Part shown: one piece after another, positions 16,456 through 24,769 of the stretch | Position numbering within the stretch: position 1 is the first letter of the stretch | Layout of the letters: each line of letters opens with the position of its first letter | NCBI GenBank assembly: GCA_945878995.1 | Contig: CAMCUN010000021.1 | Span: forward strand, 1 to 53,128 | Reading direction: 5' to 3' | DNA length: 53,128 nt | DNA from: Polaromonas sp. YR568 | GTDB lineage: Bacteria; Pseudomonadota; Gammaproteobacteria; Burkholderiales; Burkholderiaceae_C | Position numbers and translations under genes: made by a program | The notes under the pieces: generated by a model | Databases searched by the model: none | What the model saw: only the letters and a program-made list of their open reading frames with translations | What the model was told of the DNA's origin: nothing

Positions 16456-17370
16456 ATGCAGCCATCTGACACTCGTCCGCTGCCCACACGCGACGGCGTG
16501 GGCCCGAGCTGTGTGGGCCTGCCGCCTGCAGGGCCTTGGGCCACCATGGCGCAGTTTCTGCAAGAGCGCTTTAAGGCCGTAGACACAGAAGAATGGGCGC
16601 GCCGCATGGCCGAAGGTGAGGTGCTCGACGAGCACGGCGTGGCCGTCACGCCCGAGCGCCCCTACCAGGGCGGCATGCGCCTGTACTACTACCGCAGCCT
16701 GCCTGCCGAGCCCCGCATTGCGGCCAACGAGGTGGTGCTGCACCACGACGCGCACCTGCTGGTGGTGGACAAGCCGCATTTTTTACCTGTGACGCCTGGC
16801 GGGCGTTGGTTGCAAGAAACACTGCTGGTGCGGTTGCGGCGCCGACTCGGGCTCGACGACCTCGCCCCCATACACCGGCTGGATCGCGAAACGGCGGGCC
16901 TGGTGCTGTTCTCGGTGCAAGCGGCCACACGCGGGGCCTACCACGCGCTGTTTTCGCAGCGCGAGGTCACCAAGCAGTACGACGCTGTGGTGCACTGGCA
17001 GCCGGGCTTGGCGCTGCCGCTCACGCATTGCAGCCGCCTCGAGGGCGATGCCAACTTCATGCAAATGCGCGAGGTCCCTGGCAAGCCCAACAGCCAAACG
17101 CAGGTGGAGCTCAAGCAAGTGCAAGGCCCGCATGCACTGCTGGGCCTGACGCCACTCACGGGCAAGCGCCACCAGCTGCGCGTGCATTGCGCGGCGCTGG
17201 GCATGCCCATCCTCAACGACTTGATTTACCCCCAGCTGCAGCCGCCCCTCAGCGACGATGCAGCGCACCCGCTTCAGCTGCTGGCGCGCGCGCTGGAGTT
17301 TCGCGACCCGCTGAGCGGGCGCATGCGGCGCTTTGACAGCGGCCTGTCGCTGTCGCTGCCAAGTCCATAG
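16456..17370 (+). CDS. RluA-family pseudouridine synthase with N-terminal extension
   Basis: 304 residues from the ATG at 16456 (a TTG three bases earlier is possible). An N-terminal region of about 90 residues contains an S4-like segment (TMAQFLQERFKAVDTEEWAR). It is followed by VVDKPHFLPVTPGG, the catalytic APIHRLDRETAGLVLFS and LTGKRHQLRVHCAALGMP. It differs from the 210-residue paralogue upstream by length and extension. RNA target not known. Confidence 0.88.
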   Translation: MQPSDTRPLPTRDGVGPSCVGLPPAGPWATMAQFLQERFKAVDTEEWARRMAEGEVLDEHGVAVTPERPYQGGMRLYYYRSLPAEPRIAANEVVLHHDAHLLVVDKPHFLPVTPGGRWLQETLLVRLRRRLGLDDLAPIHRLDRETAGLVLFSVQAATRGAYHALFSQREVTKQYDAVVHWQPGLALPLTHCSRLEGDANFMQMREVPGKPNSQTQVELKQVQGPHALLGLTPLTGKRHQLRVHCAALGMPILNDLIYPQLQPPLSDDAAHPLQLLARALEFRDPLSGRMRRFDSGLSLSLPSP

Positions 17371-17383
17371 CGGCTCGTTTTTT

Positions 17384-17414
17384 AAAAAGACCGCAGCTGA
17401 TGTGTCAGCTGCGG
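17384..17414 (-). terminator. Minus-strand terminator hairpin
   Basis: CCGCAGCTGA and TCAGCTGCGG form a perfect 10-bp stem with a 4-base loop (17391-17414), followed on the minus strand by TCTTTTT. It overlaps the stop codon of the truncated minus-strand gene at 17405 and appears to be the surviving terminator of that gene. Confidence 0.75.
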
Positions 17415-17551
17415 CCCAGGATGGATGGAATCTCCAATGGCGAGATGACCCGCGCCTCGCGGGCCATGGCCCAGCCTTCTTGCACGGGAGCCACCACAAA
17501 GGCCTGGTGAACACCAATGTCCTCGCAGGCCTGCCAAAAGCCTTTGGCATG
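17405..17551 (-). pseudogene. 3' stub of a lost gene, DUF4143 ATPase-like
   Basis: 48 codons open on the minus strand, bounded upstream by an in-frame TGA and with no start. The peptide begins HAKGFWQACEDIGVHQAFVV, continues with a V-Q-E-G-W segment and ends SPLEIPSILGRS-stop. The pattern of an FWxA helix, a hydrophobic strand and a final PLE(I/F) strand is like the C-terminus of AAA ATPases with DUF4143. Codon choice is that of a real gene and a terminator hairpin covers the stop. The 5' part is missing where the vapBC promoter begins. Confidence 0.5.
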
Positions 17552-17561
17552 TCAAGGGCAC

Positions 17562-17590
17562 TTGTCAGTTGTTCGGGTTCGATCTAAAGT
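17562..17590 (+). promoter_or_regulatory. Predicted vapBC promoter
   Basis: TTGTCA (17562-17567) and TAAAGT (17585-17590) are spaced by 17 bases. The ATG of vapB follows 25 bases later with a good AAGGAG Shine-Dalgarno. The only gene downstream is the vapBC operon. Confidence 0.5.
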
Positions 17591-17615
17591 GGTTGACTTG
17601 AAGTAAGGAGCGAAC

Positions 17616-17882
17616 ATGCACACGGCCACCATCACCAGCAAAGGCCAAATTACCATCCCACTGGCAGTGCGACAGGCCCTGGGGCTGCACGCGGGCACGC
17701 AGCTTGACTTTGCAGTAGAAGGCGATGGCCTCAAATTGGTGCCATTGCGCCACCTTATGCCGTCTCTTAAAGGTCGGTTTGCGGGCAGAGCCAGTGCGCC
17801 TGTCAGTTTGGCCATGATGGACGAAGCCATTGCGGCAGAGGTTTTGGCACGTCATGGGAAGCACTCGAACAAGCAGTCATGA
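17616..17882 (+). CDS. vapB: VapB antitoxin, AbrB/SpoVT type
   Basis: 88 residues. The N-terminus TATITSKGQITIPLAVRQAL is the swapped-hairpin AbrB DNA-binding domain; the C-terminal half (about 50-88) would wrap the toxin. VapB represses its own promoter and neutralises VapC. A strong AAGGAG precedes the ATG. The stop overlaps the vapC start by 4 bases. Confidence 0.9.
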   Translation: MHTATITSKGQITIPLAVRQALGLHAGTQLDFAVEGDGLKLVPLRHLMPSLKGRFAGRASAPVSLAMMDEAIAAEVLARHGKHSNKQS

Positions 17883-18286
17883 TTGGGTTGGACACGAATG
17901 TGCTGGTGCGCTACTTGGCGCAAGACGATGTGCAGCAGTCGGCTCTGGCAACCCACCTGATTGAGCAAAAACTGAGCGCGTCTCTGCCTGGGTTTATCAG
18001 CTTGGTGGTTCTGGTTGAGTTGTGTTGGGTGCTCAAGCGAATCTACAACGCCACCGACCCTGAACTTGTAGCCACCGTGATTGATGTATTGGACTCAGCG
18101 GCCTTCAGGGTAGAGCAGCGCAAGGTGGTTCAGGCCGCACTGACACAGCTGGCCCAAGCCAAAGCGGGTAAGACCGGTTTGATTGATGCGTTGATCGCGG
18201 CTCTGGCCAAACACCATGGCTGCACACAAACCGTCACGTTTGACAAGGGTGCGGCCAAAGCGGCAGGCATGACGCTATTGGCTTAG
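17879..18286 (+). CDS. vapC: VapC toxin, PIN-domain ribonuclease
   Basis: 135 residues. MIGLDTNVLVRYLAQDD gives the first acidic residue (Asp5), VLVELCWVL the conserved Glu (Glu47), and GLIDALIAALAKHHGC and TVTFDKGAAK the remaining acidic residues of the PIN active site. VapC toxins cleave tRNA or rRNA. The ATGA overlap with vapB indicates translational coupling. Confidence 0.92.
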   Translation: MIGLDTNVLVRYLAQDDVQQSALATHLIEQKLSASLPGFISLVVLVELCWVLKRIYNATDPELVATVIDVLDSAAFRVEQRKVVQAALTQLAQAKAGKTGLIDALIAALAKHHGCTQTVTFDKGAAKAAGMTLLA

Positions 18287-18355
18287 CGATCTTGGCCTGA
18301 TGGCTTTGAAATGAGCGGGCACAAAGGGATCTGCCAAACTGAACTCATGACCGAC

Positions 18356-18373
18356 GCCAAGCTTAAGCTTGGC
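18356..18373. repeat. 18-bp perfect palindrome
   Basis: GCCAAGCTTAAGCTTGGC is a perfect palindrome between the convergent vapC and universal stress protein genes. There is no T run, so it is not a standard terminator. It may be a protein site or a weak transcription stop. Confidence 0.35.
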
Positions 18374-18374
18374 C

Positions 18375-18812
18375 TCAGTCCCTGACCACCAGCACCGGCA
18401 GGTGGGCATGCGAGAGCACCTGCGAGGTGACGCTGCCCAGCACCAATTTTTCAAGGCCGCGCTTGCCGTGCGAGCCCATGACAATGAGGTCTGCCCCCAC
18501 CTCTTTGGCTTTGGCCAAGATGCCTTTGTGGATGGAGTGCGCCTCCACCAAGGCGGTGTCCACGGGAATACCGGCCGCAGTGAATGCATCGCGGGCCTGC
18601 TCCAAGGCGGCCTTGGCTTCGTCGGCCGCCGCGCTCAGGTACTCGGCCTGGCTGTAGGCAAAGTCGGCCCCCACGCCTGTGAATGCGTAGGGGTCCACCA
18701 CGTAAATGGCCGTCACTCGGCTGTGGAAGGCCTGAGCAAGCCCCAACGCTTTTACGATGGCGCGCTGGGCGTTGTCTGAACCATCGGCAGGCAAGAGCAG
18801 GTGCTTGAACAT
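18375..18812 (-). CDS. Universal stress protein (UspA family)
   Basis: 145 residues. It begins MFKHLLLPADGSDNAQRAIV and ends with the ATP-binding signature MGSHGKRGLEKLVLGSVT followed by HLPVLVVRD (G-x2-G-x9-G-S/T type), so it is likely an ATP-binding Usp. 11 bases after DUF427 on the same strand, probably co-transcribed. Confidence 0.93.
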   Translation of the reverse strand: MFKHLLLPADGSDNAQRAIVKALGLAQAFHSRVTAIYVVDPYAFTGVGADFAYSQAEYLSAAADEAKAALEQARDAFTAAGIPVDTALVEAHSIHKGILAKAKEVGADLIVMGSHGKRGLEKLVLGSVTSQVLSHAHLPVLVVRD

Positions 18813-18823
18813 GGGCAGGGTCC

Positions 18824-19105
18824 TCAGGGTTCTATCTTCACACCCTTCCAGAAGGCAACTCGCCCCCGAATTTCTTCGGCTTCTGGTTTGGGGTCAGGGT
18901 AGGTCCAGGCGGCGTCGGTGTTCATCTCGCCATCGACCAACAATGAATAGTAGCTGGCTTGGCCCTTCCAGGGGCAGGTGCTGCGGTGGTTGCTGAAGGT
19001 CACGTATTGGCGGTTGAGGCTGGCTTCGGGGAAGTAGTGGTTGCCTTCAACAAGCACGGTGTCCTCGCTTTGCGCAACGACAATGCCATTCCAAATGGCT
19101 TTCAT
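18824..19105 (-). CDS. DUF427 domain protein
   Basis: 93 residues from the ATG at 19105. The family signatures GIVVAQSEDTVLVEGNHYFP, STCPWKGQASYYSL and AWTYPDPKPEAEEI are present. The DUF427 fold is a small beta-rich domain of unknown biochemical function. Upstream partner of the universal stress protein gene. Confidence 0.93.
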   Translation of the reverse strand: MKAIWNGIVVAQSEDTVLVEGNHYFPEASLNRQYVTFSNHRSTCPWKGQASYYSLLVDGEMNTDAAWTYPDPKPEAEEIRGRVAFWKGVKIEP

Positions 19106-19266
19106 GGAGATGCTCCTGGGTGGGTTGAACAGAGTAGGGCTCGACTTTACTTCTTTGGCCAGCTCTGCGGTGCACAAACCCTTGAATACAGCGGCCACGG
19201 ACGCGCGCAGGGACGGGCCTTCAAAGCCTGTTCCAATGGCGAACTCGTTTGTTCACCGGACCCCCC

Positions 19267-19818
19267 ATGGCACTCAAAGCCACCATACACAAAGCCCAGC
19301 TGCAAATCGCCGACATGGACCGCGGCGTTTATGCCGATCATGTGGTGACCATTGCCCGCCACCCCTCAGAGGCCGACGAGCGCATGATGATTCGCGTGCT
19401 GGCTTTTGCCCTGAATGTACTGGGCGACGACAACGCTGGCCAGCTGGAATTTGCCAAGGACCTGTGGGACGTGGACGAGGCCGCGCTCTGGCACAAGGAC
19501 TATACCGAGGCCATCCAGCACTGGATAGACGTGGGTCAGCCAGACGACAAGCGCCTGATGCGCGCGGCAGGCCGTGCCGAACGGGTGAGCGTGTACAGCT
19601 TTTCCAGCAGCACGCCGGTGTGGTGGAAGGGCCTGCAAAGCAAAATCACCCGGGCCGACAACATCGCGGTCTGGCAAATTGAAGCTGAGCAAAGCCAGGC
19701 CCTGGCGCGGCTGGCCGAGCGCACCGTGCAGCTGCAGGTCACGGTGCAAGACGGCACGGTCTGGCTGAGCACGGGCAAAGAGTCGGTGGAAATCACGCCC
19801 AAGCGGCTGAACGGCTGA
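19267..19818 (+). CDS. yaeQ: YaeQ family protein
   Basis: 183 residues from the ATG at 19267. MALKATIHKAQLQIADMDR, ARHPSEADERMMIRVLAFAL and DLWDVDEAALWHKDYT are diagnostic of YaeQ, a PD-(D/E)XK-like fold of unclear function. The reading frame ends inside a tandem 8-bp repeat (GGCTGAAC three times, 19805-19828), so copy-number change would alter the stop position. Convergent with the ion-channel gene. Confidence 0.9.
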   Translation: MALKATIHKAQLQIADMDRGVYADHVVTIARHPSEADERMMIRVLAFALNVLGDDNAGQLEFAKDLWDVDEAALWHKDYTEAIQHWIDVGQPDDKRLMRAAGRAERVSVYSFSSSTPVWWKGLQSKITRADNIAVWQIEAEQSQALARLAERTVQLQVTVQDGTVWLSTGKESVEITPKRLNG

Positions 19819-19833
19819 ACGGCTGAACGGCGC

Positions 19834-20754
19834 TTAACGCTCAGCCCTTTCGCTTGGCTCTTCCTGGTGGGCATAGCTCGTCAAGGGTGCGCCGCAGTCA
19901 AAGCAATAACGCGCGTTGGACAAATGCCCTTCGCTCAGGCACTCGTGGCAGGTGCGGGTGGTCGGCTTGGGCGCGCGCATGCCCCGGTGGGCCGCCATCT
20001 CGGCCGTGACAATGCCTGTAGGCACGGCCAGCGTCCCCCAGCCCAGCAGCATCATGAACGACGCGATCATGCGGCCCAGGTCGGTCTTGGGCGTGATGTC
20101 GCCAAAACCCACTGTGGTCACAGTGGTGATGGCCCAGTACACCGAGGTGGGGATGCTGGTAAAGCCGTTGTCCGGCCCTTCCACCACGTACATGACCGTG
20201 CCCAAAATCACCACCACCATGGCCACACCCAGCAAAAACACCATGATTTTTCGCCGGCTGGCCGCCAGCGCCATGGCCAGTCCCTGGTACTCGAGCACGT
20301 AAGCCGTGAGCTTGAAGATGCGAAACACACGCAGCAGGCGCAGCACCCGCACATCGATCAAGGCTGACAGTTCGGGGAAAAACAGCGCAAGGTAAGTCGG
20401 CAGCAGCGCCAAGAGGTCAATCACCCCAAAAAAACTGGTGGCATAGCGCGCGGGATGACGCACACACAACAGCCGGGCGATGTACTCCAAGGTGAACACC
20501 GCCGTGAACAGCCATTCCATGGCGTTGAACGCAGAACCAAAACTGTGACGCAGCGTGGCCACGCTGTCGGCCATGACGACGGCCACGCTCAGCACAATCA
20601 TGACAATGAGCCACTGGTCAAACCGGCGGCCAGCCACCGTGTCCGCCTCAAAAATCACGGTGTACAAGCGCAGCCGCCAGCCCGACAAGGGCTTGCCCAG
20701 GTCGGCATAAGCGTTCGAAGGCGGGGATTTGGATGAGGGCTGACGTGAAACCAT
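19834..20754 (-). CDS. Voltage-gated potassium channel with C-terminal zinc ribbon
   Basis: 306 residues from the ATG at 20754. Six membrane helices: S1 near 48-64, an arginine-rich S4 with basic residues every third position (Arg136, 139, 142, 145, Lys148), a pore loop with filter TVGFGD (214-219), and S6 (about 228-250). After S6 comes a short soluble tail with two CxxC pairs (Cys269/272 and Cys284/287) in zinc-ribbon spacing. The tail may sense metal or redox state or aid tetramerisation (inference). Stands alone. Confidence 0.9.
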   Translation of the reverse strand: MVSRQPSSKSPPSNAYADLGKPLSGWRLRLYTVIFEADTVAGRRFDQWLIVMIVLSVAVVMADSVATLRHSFGSAFNAMEWLFTAVFTLEYIARLLCVRHPARYATSFFGVIDLLALLPTYLALFFPELSALIDVRVLRLLRVFRIFKLTAYVLEYQGLAMALAASRRKIMVFLLGVAMVVVILGTVMYVVEGPDNGFTSIPTSVYWAITTVTTVGFGDITPKTDLGRMIASFMMLLGWGTLAVPTGIVTAEMAAHRGMRAPKPTTRTCHECLSEGHLSNARYCFDCGAPLTSYAHQEEPSERAER

Positions 20755-20955
20755 GGGGCTGAGCTTAACGCCGCGCCATTCACAGCGTTTGGCAGAGGCC
20801 GCAGTGGCCTTTTGGCACCGATTCAACCCCGAGCCAGCCCAAGGGGCCAGTCGCCCGGATAATCTAATTCACAAAATTTGTCGCCAAGGCCGGCCGATCC
20901 GCGGGACCGCCAGCCTACAGCCCCGAGCAGACCGCCCCCAAGACCCCACGCCACC

Positions 20956-23130
20956 ATGCCCTCGCCCCACACCACGTTGCTTTTTGCCCGCCGACTGCCT
21001 TTGGCCCAAACCCTTCGCCCGAACGCGCTGGCTGCGGCGATGGCAGTGCTGTGTTTGGGCCTGGGGGTCGCCCCACTGTCACAGGCCCAAATGATGGGCA
21101 CCGACGAGCCAGGCGCGGGGCCGTCAGGCTCCGGCCAGCAGCTGCGCGAGGTGGTCATCAGCGGCCGGCGCTCGCTGGAAGAGCGCTTCATGGCCACTGG
21201 CTCCATGGTGGTGGTGGACCGCCAGGACATTGAGCGCATGGGCGTGGACTCGGTCACCGACGTGCTCAGCCAGCTGCCTGGCCTGCAGGTCAACACCAAC
21301 GCCAGTGGCAATGTGGAAATTCGCATGCGCGGCCTGGACAGCAGCGCCACCCGCGTGATGGTTGACGGCCAACGCACGGCCGGGCGCGGGCAAATGCCGC
21401 TGGACCAATGGCCGGCTGATCTGATTGAGCGCATCGAAATCGTGCGCTCGCCCACGGCCGAATACGCCGGCTCCAGTGGCGGCACGGTCAACATCGTGCT
21501 GCGGCAAGCCAACCCGCAACGCAGCACCACACTGCGCCTGACCGACGCGATTGCCTGGGACAAACACCAGGCCAGGCTCTGGGCCTCGCGCTCCGGCCCT
21601 GTGGGTGGCGATGCCAAAGACCTGACCAACGCGCCCTGGGCCTCCTTCAGCGGCGTGTGGCTGGCCGACCAGCTGAGCGGTGCCGACGTGGAGCGCGAGC
21701 AATACACGGGCGGCGTGCTCAGCCAGCGCAGCGAGTCAGAAAGCCGCTCTCGCCGTCAAGACTGGTGGCTGATCCAGCGCTTGAACGGCCGCATTGGCCG
21801 CGACCAGGTGGCCTTGAGCGGCAGGCTCAGCGGCTCTTCTGGCAGCGGCCGCTTTGAAACGCGTTCGGCCACCAACCCGTCTTTGGAAAACTCGCAAACG
21901 CAGCGCCAGTCTTGGCAGCTCGGTGGCGACTGGACGCGGCGCCTGCCCATAGGCAAGCTGGACACCAACTTGGCCGGCAGCGGCCAAGACGATGGGCAAG
22001 AACGCCAGGGCGTGGTCAACTTCAAAGAAGACCGCCAAGAATCAACTTGGCAGCTCAAGTCCAAGCTCACAGGTGCGCGCGAATCCCTGCTGTGGATGGC
22101 GGGCGTGGAGTACGAAACCCGCAGCGGCAAAGGCCAAAGCCAACTGGGCACGGGTGCGGCGGAGCAGCTGTCCTCGGGCATAGACCGCACGGCGCTGTGG
22201 GGCCAAAACGAATGGGCCCTGCCCTACAAAACCACGCTCACTCTGGGCCTGCGCGCCGAGTCGGTGCAGCTGCGCTCGGCGGTGGACGCCAACCGCGCCA
22301 GCCAGCGCCTGGATTTTTGGCAGCCCTCGCTGCACACCCGCACGCCCGCAGGCGAGAGCGCGCAATGGCGGCTGAACTGGGCCCGCCTGACGCGCCAGCC
22401 CACGGTCTGGGACATCTTGGACCGCAACGTGCCCAGCCAAGGCATCAACAGCATCAGCAACCCGGACACCCTGGGCAACCCGAGCTTGCGGCCAGAAATC
22501 ACCCAAACCTTTGACCTGGGCTGGGAGCAGCGCCTGGCCGGCCAGGGCCAGCTGGGACTGAGCGTTTTTGCCCGCCAAGTCGAGGATGTGATTGCCACGC
22601 AGGTCTTCCAAGCCAACGCCGCCGCCCCCTGGACCGAGCAGCGCCAAAACATAGGCAGCGCCCGCACCCTGGGCCTGGAGGCCGACATCAAGCGGCCCTT
22701 GTCAGAAGAAGCCTGGGGCCGCGACTGGATGTGGCGGGCCACCGCCACCGTGCTGGACTCTCAGCTGAGCAGCGGCCCCCGGGAAGGCCAGGCCATTCCG
22801 GGGCAGGCGCGCTACACCGGCAGCCTGGGCCTGACCAAGCCCATGCGCCGCAGCGGCGGCTTTTTTGGCGGCGCTTCGCTCACCCTGACCGGCCCCTCGG
22901 CCCTGAACACCGCCGTGGCCACCGGCCGCGAAAGCTCACGCACCACGCTGGAGGCCCACGTGGGCCAGTCCATCCCGCGCACCGGCTTTTGGCGCGTGGG
23001 GGTCTACAACATAGGTGACGCGCCACTGCGCCGCAGCCGCCTGTATGACAGCGCGGGCCAGCAGATCACCGACCTGTCGACCACCCGCTACGCCCCGCGC
23101 ATTTTTGCCTCTGTGGGCACGCAGTTCTGA
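20956..23130 (+). CDS. TonB-dependent outer-membrane receptor
   Basis: 724 residues from the ATG at 20956. A long signal peptide ends near APLSQAQ. The plug domain contains REVVISGRRSLEERF, VTDVLSQLPGLQVN and YAGSSGGTVNIVLRQ. A 22-strand barrel follows, ending with the aromatic C-terminal motif YAPRIFASVGTQF required for Bam insertion. Ligand unknown; no siderophore or cobalamin genes are nearby. The stop overlaps the start of the next small gene by one base (TGATG), indicating translational coupling. Confidence 0.9.
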   Translation: MPSPHTTLLFARRLPLAQTLRPNALAAAMAVLCLGLGVAPLSQAQMMGTDEPGAGPSGSGQQLREVVISGRRSLEERFMATGSMVVVDRQDIERMGVDSVTDVLSQLPGLQVNTNASGNVEIRMRGLDSSATRVMVDGQRTAGRGQMPLDQWPADLIERIEIVRSPTAEYAGSSGGTVNIVLRQANPQRSTTLRLTDAIAWDKHQARLWASRSGPVGGDAKDLTNAPWASFSGVWLADQLSGADVEREQYTGGVLSQRSESESRSRRQDWWLIQRLNGRIGRDQVALSGRLSGSSGSGRFETRSATNPSLENSQTQRQSWQLGGDWTRRLPIGKLDTNLAGSGQDDGQERQGVVNFKEDRQESTWQLKSKLTGARESLLWMAGVEYETRSGKGQSQLGTGAAEQLSSGIDRTALWGQNEWALPYKTTLTLGLRAESVQLRSAVDANRASQRLDFWQPSLHTRTPAGESAQWRLNWARLTRQPTVWDILDRNVPSQGINSISNPDTLGNPSLRPEITQTFDLGWEQRLAGQGQLGLSVFARQVEDVIATQVFQANAAAPWTEQRQNIGSARTLGLEADIKRPLSEEAWGRDWMWRATATVLDSQLSSGPREGQAIPGQARYTGSLGLTKPMRRSGGFFGGASLTLTGPSALNTAVATGRESSRTTLEAHVGQSIPRTGFWRVGVYNIGDAPLRRSRLYDSAGQQITDLSTTRYAPRIFASVGTQF

Positions 23131-23438
23131 TGGCCGCCATTGACACATCACCCGCCATGAGCGCCAAGCAAGAGCTTGCGGCTTTGCAACTGGCGCTGCA
23201 GCAACTGCGCCAAGGGCAGCTCAAGGTGGAGCAACTGGCCACGCAGGCCCACGGCTTGCAGCGCCTGCCCGCCGAGCTGCCAGAGCGCTTTGCCACCGTG
23301 CTCCACGAACTGCTGAACCGGTTGGAGTCATCCGCCCTCTTCAGCGAAGAAAGCTGCTCCTTCAGCCAAGTCGACTTGCTGGACAGCTTGCAGATGTGGC
23401 TGGACAAGGCGGGCCTGCAGCTGTCTAAAGCCGTCTGA
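23130..23438 (+). CDS. Small helical protein of unknown function
   Basis: 102 residues that I do not recognise. It is Gln/Leu rich and almost wholly predicted alpha-helical, with a heptad-like stretch at 12-50. No signal peptide and no membrane helix are visible, so a cytoplasmic location is likely. It is tightly coupled to the TonB receptor gene (TGATG). A second ATG at residue 10 is an alternative start. It could be an accessory to the receptor system or simply a co-transcribed gene. Confidence 0.6.
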   Translation: MAAIDTSPAMSAKQELAALQLALQQLRQGQLKVEQLATQAHGLQRLPAELPERFATVLHELLNRLESSALFSEESCSFSQVDLLDSLQMWLDKAGLQLSKAV

Positions 23439-23508
23439 AATCCTGCGCCAGCTTCACCTCTGACTGATACCAATCGGGTGTACGGAGGCGCCGGAGCTCA
23501 GGGGGGAA

Positions 23509-23535
23509 ATTCGCCGGCAGGCCGGCTTCTACAAG
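23509..23535. repeat. Half REP element, diverged
   Basis: AATTCGCCGGCAGGCCGGCT and then TCTACAAG match the right half of the BIME at window position 1, with two compensatory changes that keep the small palindrome (GCCGGC-AG-GCCGGC). Confidence 0.6.
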
Positions 23536-23616
23536 CCTGTGGCAGCCGCCTGAAGCCCCCATGCAGCTACCAGGCATTGCGCTGCATCCAGTGCATTTTT
23601 GAGCTGATTGCCTATC

Positions 23617-24090
23617 ATGCGCGACATGCAAAGACGATACCTTCTTGGGCTCTTGGCCGCCAGCATGACCACCGCCAGCAGCGCCGTGATGGCGCAAACC
23701 AAGCCTCTGGTCGAGGTCTGGAAAGACCCGAACTGCGGCTGCTGTGGTGATTGGGTCAAGCACCTTGAGTCAAACGGCTTTGGGGTGCGGGTCAACGACA
23801 CAGGCAACACCGCCGCGCGCAAGCGCCTGGGCATTGCCGACAAGCTGGGCTCGTGCCACACCGGCTTGGTGGGCGGCTACGCGATTGAAGGCCATGTGCC
23901 AGCGCGCGACATCCAACGCTTGCTCAAAGACAAACCTCAAGCCCTGGGCTTGACGGTACCCGGCATGCCCATAGGCTCGCCAGGCATGGATGGCGAGGTC
24001 TACGGGGGCCGGCAAGACCCCTACGACGTGCTGCTTATCTTGAAAGACGGCAGCACCCGCGTGTACCAAAGCTACGGTCGGCGCGCCTGA
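23617..24090 (+). CDS. DUF411 metal-binding-like periplasmic protein
   Basis: 157 residues from the ATG at 23617 (another ATG at 23626). A signal peptide with a twin-arginine-like RRYLLGLLAAS start ends near VMAQ. The family motif VEVWKDPNCGCCGDWVKHLE holds a CxCC cluster; SCHTGLVGGYAIEGHVPA holds a further Cys and His. DUF411 proteins are often next to copper-handling genes and are thought to bind metal. Here no copper gene is adjacent. Confidence 0.88.
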   Translation: MRDMQRRYLLGLLAASMTTASSAVMAQTKPLVEVWKDPNCGCCGDWVKHLESNGFGVRVNDTGNTAARKRLGIADKLGSCHTGLVGGYAIEGHVPARDIQRLLKDKPQALGLTVPGMPIGSPGMDGEVYGGRQDPYDVLLILKDGSTRVYQSYGRRA

Positions 24091-24097
24091 CCCCGAT

Positions 24098-24216
24098 TTC
24101 CTCCCTCCCCCTCTGGGGGAGGGCCGGGGTGGGGGCAGCGCGTGCCACCACCGTTTCCTCACGCGTGCCCCTCTCCCCAGCCCTCTCCCCAAAGGGGCGA
24201 GGGAGTTCAAGTCCTG
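24098..24216. repeat. C/G-run intergenic repeat pair
   Basis: The gap between DUF411 and DUF1415 holds CCTCCCCCTCTGGGGGAGGG (inverted repeat) and then CCCCTCTCCCC..AGCCCTCTCCCCAAAGGGGCGAGGGAG, another imperfect inverted repeat. Such elements are common in intergenic gaps of this group of bacteria. Being between convergent genes, the hairpins may end transcription on either side. Confidence 0.5.
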
Positions 24217-24223
24217 AGAAATC

Positions 24224-24769
24224 TCAAATACCGAGCTTTTTCCAGCCTTCCAAGCCCAGCTTGTCCAAGGTGCGGATGTTCTCTTGGTAAACGGCATCGG
24301 GGTCGGCGAGGCTGTCCACCGCTTTCTCAACGCTGTCCTCACGCAAAAGGTGCATCACAGCGTAAGGCGCGCGGTTGGTGTAGTTGCCCATGTCCTCGGG
24401 GGTGGTGCCGTCAAACTGGAACTGGGGGTGAAAGGTGGCCAGTTGCACCACGCCTTCGAGCCCGTGCTCGTCGAGCACACCCTCGGCGATCTCTAGAAAA
24501 TCGTTGAAATCCAAGAAATCCGGAAACAACGTGGGGTGGATCAGCAGCGTGGTGTCCACCTGCTCCGCTGGTGTGGCCACCAGAAAATCAAGCTCGCGGT
24601 CCAGCTCTTCCAGCAAATCGTCTGCATGCCGTGCCTGGCTGACCACCAGACGCACGCGGTCACGGGTGTACACCGCCTTGGCAAAAGGGCACAGGTTCAG
24701 GCCAATGACGGCCTTTTCCAGCCAGGCCCGGGTGCGGGCCAGCACCTCATCGTCAGACGGGCGGGCCAT
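24224..24769 (-). CDS. DUF1415 family protein
   Basis: 181 residues from the ATG at 24769 (a GTG directly before it is possible). Family signatures ARTRAWLEKAVIGLNLCPFA, LLIHPTLFPDFLDFNDFLE and FHPQFQFDGTTPEDMGNYTN are present. Function unknown. The ATG overlaps the stop codon of ettA, so it is probably translated from the same mRNA. Confidence 0.92.
   Translation of the reverse strand: MARPSDDEVLARTRAWLEKAVIGLNLCPFAKAVYTRDRVRLVVSQARHADDLLEELDRELDFLVATPAEQVDTTLLIHPTLFPDFLDFNDFLEIAEGVLDEHGLEGVVQLATFHPQFQFDGTTPEDMGNYTNRAPYAVMHLLREDSVEKAVDSLADPDAVYQENIRTLDKLGLEGWKKLGI

Noticed and set aside
17616..18286. Integrated mobile element around vapBC
   Set aside because: No integrase, terminal repeats or target-site duplication could be seen; only the stub gene marks the left edge.
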